In this document: positions 15,324-17,744 of the stretch, one piece after another | How the letters are laid out: each line of letters begins with the position of its first letter | How positions within the stretch are numbered: the first letter of the stretch is position 1 | Made by a program: the position numbers and the translations under genes | From: an uncultured Sphingomonas sp. | Lineage (GTDB): Bacteria; Pseudomonadota; Alphaproteobacteria; Sphingomonadales; Sphingomonadaceae | NCBI GenBank assembly: GCA_902806295.1 | Contig: CADCWB010000013.1 | Location: 1-17,744, forward strand | Direction of reading: 5' to 3' | Length of the DNA: 17,744 nucleotides | Notes under the pieces: generated by a model | What the model was told of the DNA's origin: nothing | Databases searched by the model: none | What the model saw: only the letters and a program-made list of their open reading frames with translations

Positions 15324-16189
15324 CGTTCGAGCACGCGTCCGCAGACCGCATCTAGCTTGTTCAGCATCGCTGGATCGCGCGCATCGGGGGCGGTGATCAG
15401 CGCTTGGTCGAGCACAGTGTCGATGGGGGATGCTGACCGCTCTTCGGGCAATGCTCTCGCCAGCTCGGCGACCAGCCTGCGCCCGATCTCCGCATTGGCC
15501 GTCAACTGCGCGATCACGGCCGCAACCTCCACTGCCTCTTCGCCACCTCGCCAGCAGTCATAGTCGGTGACCATGCCGACCAACGCGTAGGGCAGCTCCG
15601 CTTCCCGCGCGAGCTTGGCCTCCGGCATGGCGGTCATGCCGATCACGTCGCAGCTCCATTGCCGATAAAGCAGGCTCTCCGCACGCGAGGAAAATTGCGG
15701 TCCCTCCATCGCCAGGTAGGTGCCGCCGCGCGTCACCGTCGCACCCGCCGCCTCCGCGGCGTCGGCGCACATTCCCGAGAGGCGCGCGCAGGTCGGGTCC
15801 GCCATCGAGACATGAGCGACCATCCCGGCGCCGAAGAAGCTGTGTGGGCGGGCGACGGTGCGGTCGATGAACTGGTCCACGACGACGAAGCGACCGGGCG
15901 GCAGTTCCTCCCGTAGCGACCCCACCGCGGAGATCGCAATCACATCCGTGCACCCGGCGCGCTTCAGCGCATCGATGTTGGCCCGGTTATTGACCTCGCT
16001 CGGCGGCAAGCGGTGGCCGCGACCATGACGGGGGAGGAAGACGAAGTTCACGTGCCCGATGCGGCCGGTAAGCAGCTGGTCCGACGGCGAACCCCACGGT
16101 GTTTCGACGTCGATCCAACGTGCTTCGGTCAGAGCGTCGATGGCGTAGAGCCCGGATCCGCCGATAATGCCGATGGTCCAACCGCTCAT
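15320..16189 (-). CDS. mtnP: S-methyl-5'-thioadenosine phosphorylase-type nucleoside phosphorylase
   Basis: This 289-residue trimeric-type phosphorylase cleaves a 5'-modified nucleoside with phosphate to the base and a 1-phospho-sugar. The family motifs are IGIIGGSGLY, LPRHGRGHRLPPSEVNNRAN (phosphate and sugar site) and SAVGSL. AMEGPQFSSRAES, VIGMTAMPEAKLA and MVTDYDCW (D209 and D211, the adenine-selecting pair of MTA phosphorylases) follow. One conserved arginine (EGPRF in human MTAP) is glutamine here. Substrate preference for MTA is thus likely, but 5'-deoxyadenosine or another 5'-deoxy nucleoside is possible. Its start overlaps the stop of the DUF1499 gene (ATGA), so the two are translationally coupled. 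Beside a radical SAM enzyme and two sugar transferases it could act within a dedicated pathway rather than only in methionine salvage. Confidence 0.93.
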   Translation of the reverse strand: MSGWTIGIIGGSGLYAIDALTEARWIDVETPWGSPSDQLLTGRIGHVNFVFLPRHGRGHRLPPSEVNNRANIDALKRAGCTDVIAISAVGSLREELPPGRFVVVDQFIDRTVARPHSFFGAGMVAHVSMADPTCARLSGMCADAAEAAGATVTRGGTYLAMEGPQFSSRAESLLYRQWSCDVIGMTAMPEAKLAREAELPYALVGMVTDYDCWRGGEEAVEVAAVIAQLTANAEIGRRLVAELARALPEERSASPIDTVLDQALITAPDARDPAMLNKLDAVCGRVLER

Positions 16190-16977
16190 CTGGCGCTCGC
16201 TTGCAGGTCCTTGACGAAGGCGCGGATCCGGCCGGCGTTCACGCCGACGTCGCTGCCGCCGACCCGACTAATCGACCGCAAGTCCACGATCGAACCGCCG
16301 GCGCGCGCGGGATCGGGCCGGACGCGCACGACGATATCGTCCTTGAAGCGGAAGAACAGGGTGGTGGCCGTGGCCTCAACCAGGCCGGCGCGCGGATCGA
16401 CGTTGGCGATAGCCCAGCCCCGGTCCCGGGCGAGTCGTTCGGCCCGCTGCAAGACCTCGGTCGCAGGCAAGGCCAGCCGCAACGGTTGAAGGTCGGGATA
16501 GGCCTTGCGGTGGAGCGCCTTCCAGCGGCTCTCCGGGTCCATCGCGGCAAGCTCAGGTCGGCCCTCGTCGGGGATGTTGGCGAGGTTGTCGGCTCGGACG
16601 GTCAGCTTGCTGAACTGCGGCAGCTCGTCGAGGTTAGACGCCGCATCGTGGATCGCGGGGACGCTGCGGGCCGTTGCAACCTGCCGGCCAAGGTAGCCCG
16701 CGAACAGAACCCCGGCGATGAGGGCCAGCGCATTCACCATCCCCGTCCGAGCGCCGGTCCGCCGGGACATGACCCAGGCCAGGATGGCGAGAACTCCGCC
16801 GGAGACTGCTGCATACAAGGCATAGCGCAATGCACCCAGACCGGTTCCGTACGGCCACGCACCTGCACCTGTGCCGACCCCGGCGATCAGCGCAGCCGCT
16901 ACCCCGCCCAAACTCAGGGTCAGCGCCAGCCACGACAGGCGTCGTGCCCACATGCCCCTACTGTTCACGTCTGCCAC
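16186..16977 (-). CDS. DUF1499 membrane protein
   Basis: This 263-residue protein has three hydrophobic segments near residues 12-34, 45-70 and 80-96, followed by a soluble DUF1499 domain (about 125-260). Signs of that domain are the spaced A..VLQRAERLARDRGWAI segment, FRFKDDIVVRVRP, and the closing SISRVGGSDVGVNAGRI motif. No catalytic residues are known for the family and its function is undefined. GTG 16977 is chosen because GAGGGGG lies seven bases upstream. ATG 16953 is a weaker alternative. The stop overlaps the phosphorylase start by four bases (ATGA). The methyltransferase gene is 96 bases upstream, with a hairpin between, so the three genes are probably one transcript. A membrane-side helper role in the adjacent pathway is a guess. 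Confidence 0.87.
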   Translation of the reverse strand: MADVNSRGMWARRLSWLALTLSLGGVAAALIAGVGTGAGAWPYGTGLGALRYALYAAVSGGVLAILAWVMSRRTGARTGMVNALALIAGVLFAGYLGRQVATARSVPAIHDAASNLDELPQFSKLTVRADNLANIPDEGRPELAAMDPESRWKALHRKAYPDLQPLRLALPATEVLQRAERLARDRGWAIANVDPRAGLVEATATTLFFRFKDDIVVRVRPDPARAGGSIVDLRSISRVGGSDVGVNAGRIRAFVKDLQASAR

Positions 16978-17016
16978 GCGCTTACCCCCTCTTGAGAATC
17001 CTCCTTAGCGGGTTCG

Positions 17017-17041
17017 GCAGCGTGCGGTCGAGCCACGCTGC
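17017..17041. promoter_or_regulatory. Hairpin between methyltransferase and DUF1499 genes
   Basis: Perfect 8-base arms GCAGCGTG (17017-17024) and CACGCTGC (17034-17041) enclose a 9-base loop. The stem sits in the 96-base gap after the methyltransferase stop. No U-run follows on the minus strand, so it is not a standard intrinsic terminator. It may pause transcription, protect an mRNA end or set unequal expression of the two sides. Confidence 0.35.
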
Positions 17042-17073
17042 AGCGGAAAGCCGGGGGCCGCTTGCCGCCAACA

Positions 17074-17730
17074 TTATCCGTGCAGCCGCGCGGGACTTCG
17101 GACGTCGTCACGGCTCGGTGTGGCTTCGATGAACTTGATTGAACTGGTGACGTAGCTCGAGCGGATCACGGTCAGCGAGGCTCGTGCTAACTCCGGCTCG
17201 ATGTCGTGGGCCAGCTTCGCACCAAACGCCCACTTCACCCAAGGTTGCCAGGCCCGCGCCAACATCCGCCTGAAGGAGGTCAGTGCCGGGGCATATTCGA
17301 GTAGCCTCACCTGCCCGCCGGGCCTTACGACACGCGCTAGTTCCCTGAGGGCCGCATGGCGCGCTTCGCGCGGCATGGTACAAAACACGAATGACGCGAC
17401 CGCCGCATGGAAGTAGCCGTCGGCGAACTGCAATTCGGTGAGGTCCATCTGCTTCAGCTTCACGGCTGACCGTGATTTCGCGCCTCGTCGTGCAGCGTGG
17501 CTGAGCATCGCGGGGCTGAGATCGACGCCGATCACCTCGGATGTCGTGGGATAGTAGGCGATGTTCCGGCCTGTCCCCACGCCTGCGTCCAACAGTCGCC
17601 CGGTCAGTCCGCGAAACAGCAACGGCCGCAACGAGCGATAACGGCCAAGCTCGAACGGCAGATCGATCAGATCGTAGAGCAGGGCGATCCGCTCGTACCG
17701 GCGAAGGGGAACGTCAGGCTCGAGTGTCAT
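17074..17730 (-). CDS. Class I SAM-dependent methyltransferase
   Basis: This 218-residue Rossmann-fold methyltransferase has motif I LLDAGVGTGRN (47-57), the ribose-binding acidic residue in VIGVDLS (D70), MDLTEL (D96), FVFCTMP, and RVVRPGGQVRLLEYA (post-I to motif III). The N-terminal YDLIDLPFELGRYRSLRP is typical of a UbiE/phospholipid-methyltransferase-like group. It has a single cysteine (C117), so it cannot be a canonical arsenite methyltransferase (ArsM), which needs several conserved cysteines. ATG 17730 is near the window edge. The bases just upstream (17731-17742) contain CGTTC and GAACG arms around GT, and no ribosome binding site can be judged. The substrate is unknown. The position suggests co-transcription with the DUF1499 and phosphorylase genes. 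Confidence 0.88.
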   Translation of the reverse strand: MTLEPDVPLRRYERIALLYDLIDLPFELGRYRSLRPLLFRGLTGRLLDAGVGTGRNIAYYPTTSEVIGVDLSPAMLSHAARRGAKSRSAVKLKQMDLTELQFADGYFHAAVASFVFCTMPREARHAALRELARVVRPGGQVRLLEYAPALTSFRRMLARAWQPWVKWAFGAKLAHDIEPELARASLTVIRSSYVTSSIKFIEATPSRDDVRSPARLHG

Positions 17731-17744
17731 CGTTCGTGAACGGA

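Noticed and set aside
17074..17730. Methyltransferase as ArsM (arsenite methyltransferase)
   Set aside because: Only one cysteine (C117) is present, whereas ArsM needs several conserved cysteines to bind As(III).

Overview
The window is GC-rich, densely packed chromosomal DNA of an alphaproteobacterium. The best guess is Sphingomonadales. The grounds are the LytS/LytTR pair, a lipoprotein M1 peptidase, the GGDEF/EAL and PAS-hybrid-kinase repertoire, and short gene spacing with GTG starts and 1-4 base overlaps. No rRNA, tRNA, CRISPR array, insertion sequence or phage gene is visible. The taxonomic guess is inference from protein style only.

Left part (1-8954), signalling and proteolysis. On the minus strand a LytS-type sensor kinase (1753-572) is followed after 32 bases by its LytTR response regulator, which is cut by the window start. 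Divergent from them is an exported M1 zinc metallopeptidase lipoprotein (1906-3846). It is followed on the same strand by a membrane PAS-GGDEF-EAL protein that probably both makes and degrades cyclic-di-GMP (3894-6251). A small exported two-EF-hand protein converges on it (6551-6258). Next is a large orphan PAS/PAS/PAS-kinase-receiver hybrid sensor (8954-6618). Two perfect inverted repeats lie upstream of the hybrid kinase.

Spacer (8955-9478). These 524 bases hold no intact gene. A start-less, coding-like 35-codon tail on the plus strand has its stop abutting the stop of the next gene, which suggests a decayed gene.

Right part (9479-17730), a nine-gene neighbourhood in three transcription units. 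Unit A (minus): a TVP38/TMEM64-disulfide-reductase fusion, then a TIGR04282-type glycosyltransferase joined by a TGATG overlap. Unit B (plus): MsrB, exported MsrA, a radical SAM protein and a TIGR04283-type glycosyltransferase. Unit C (minus): a SAM-dependent methyltransferase, a DUF1499 membrane protein and an MTA-phosphorylase-like enzyme, the last two sharing an ATGA overlap. The TIGR04282 and TIGR04283 families are named for arsenosugar biosynthesis. Together with a radical SAM enzyme, a methyltransferase and a 5'-deoxynucleoside phosphorylase they resemble a pathway that builds a 5'-deoxyribose-derived glycoconjugate. No ArsM, canonical ArsS or arsenic-resistance gene is seen here, so the product is unknown.

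The most striking single observation is an in-frame TAG (12584-12586) between the lipoprotein signal sequence and the otherwise complete catalytic domain of MsrB.
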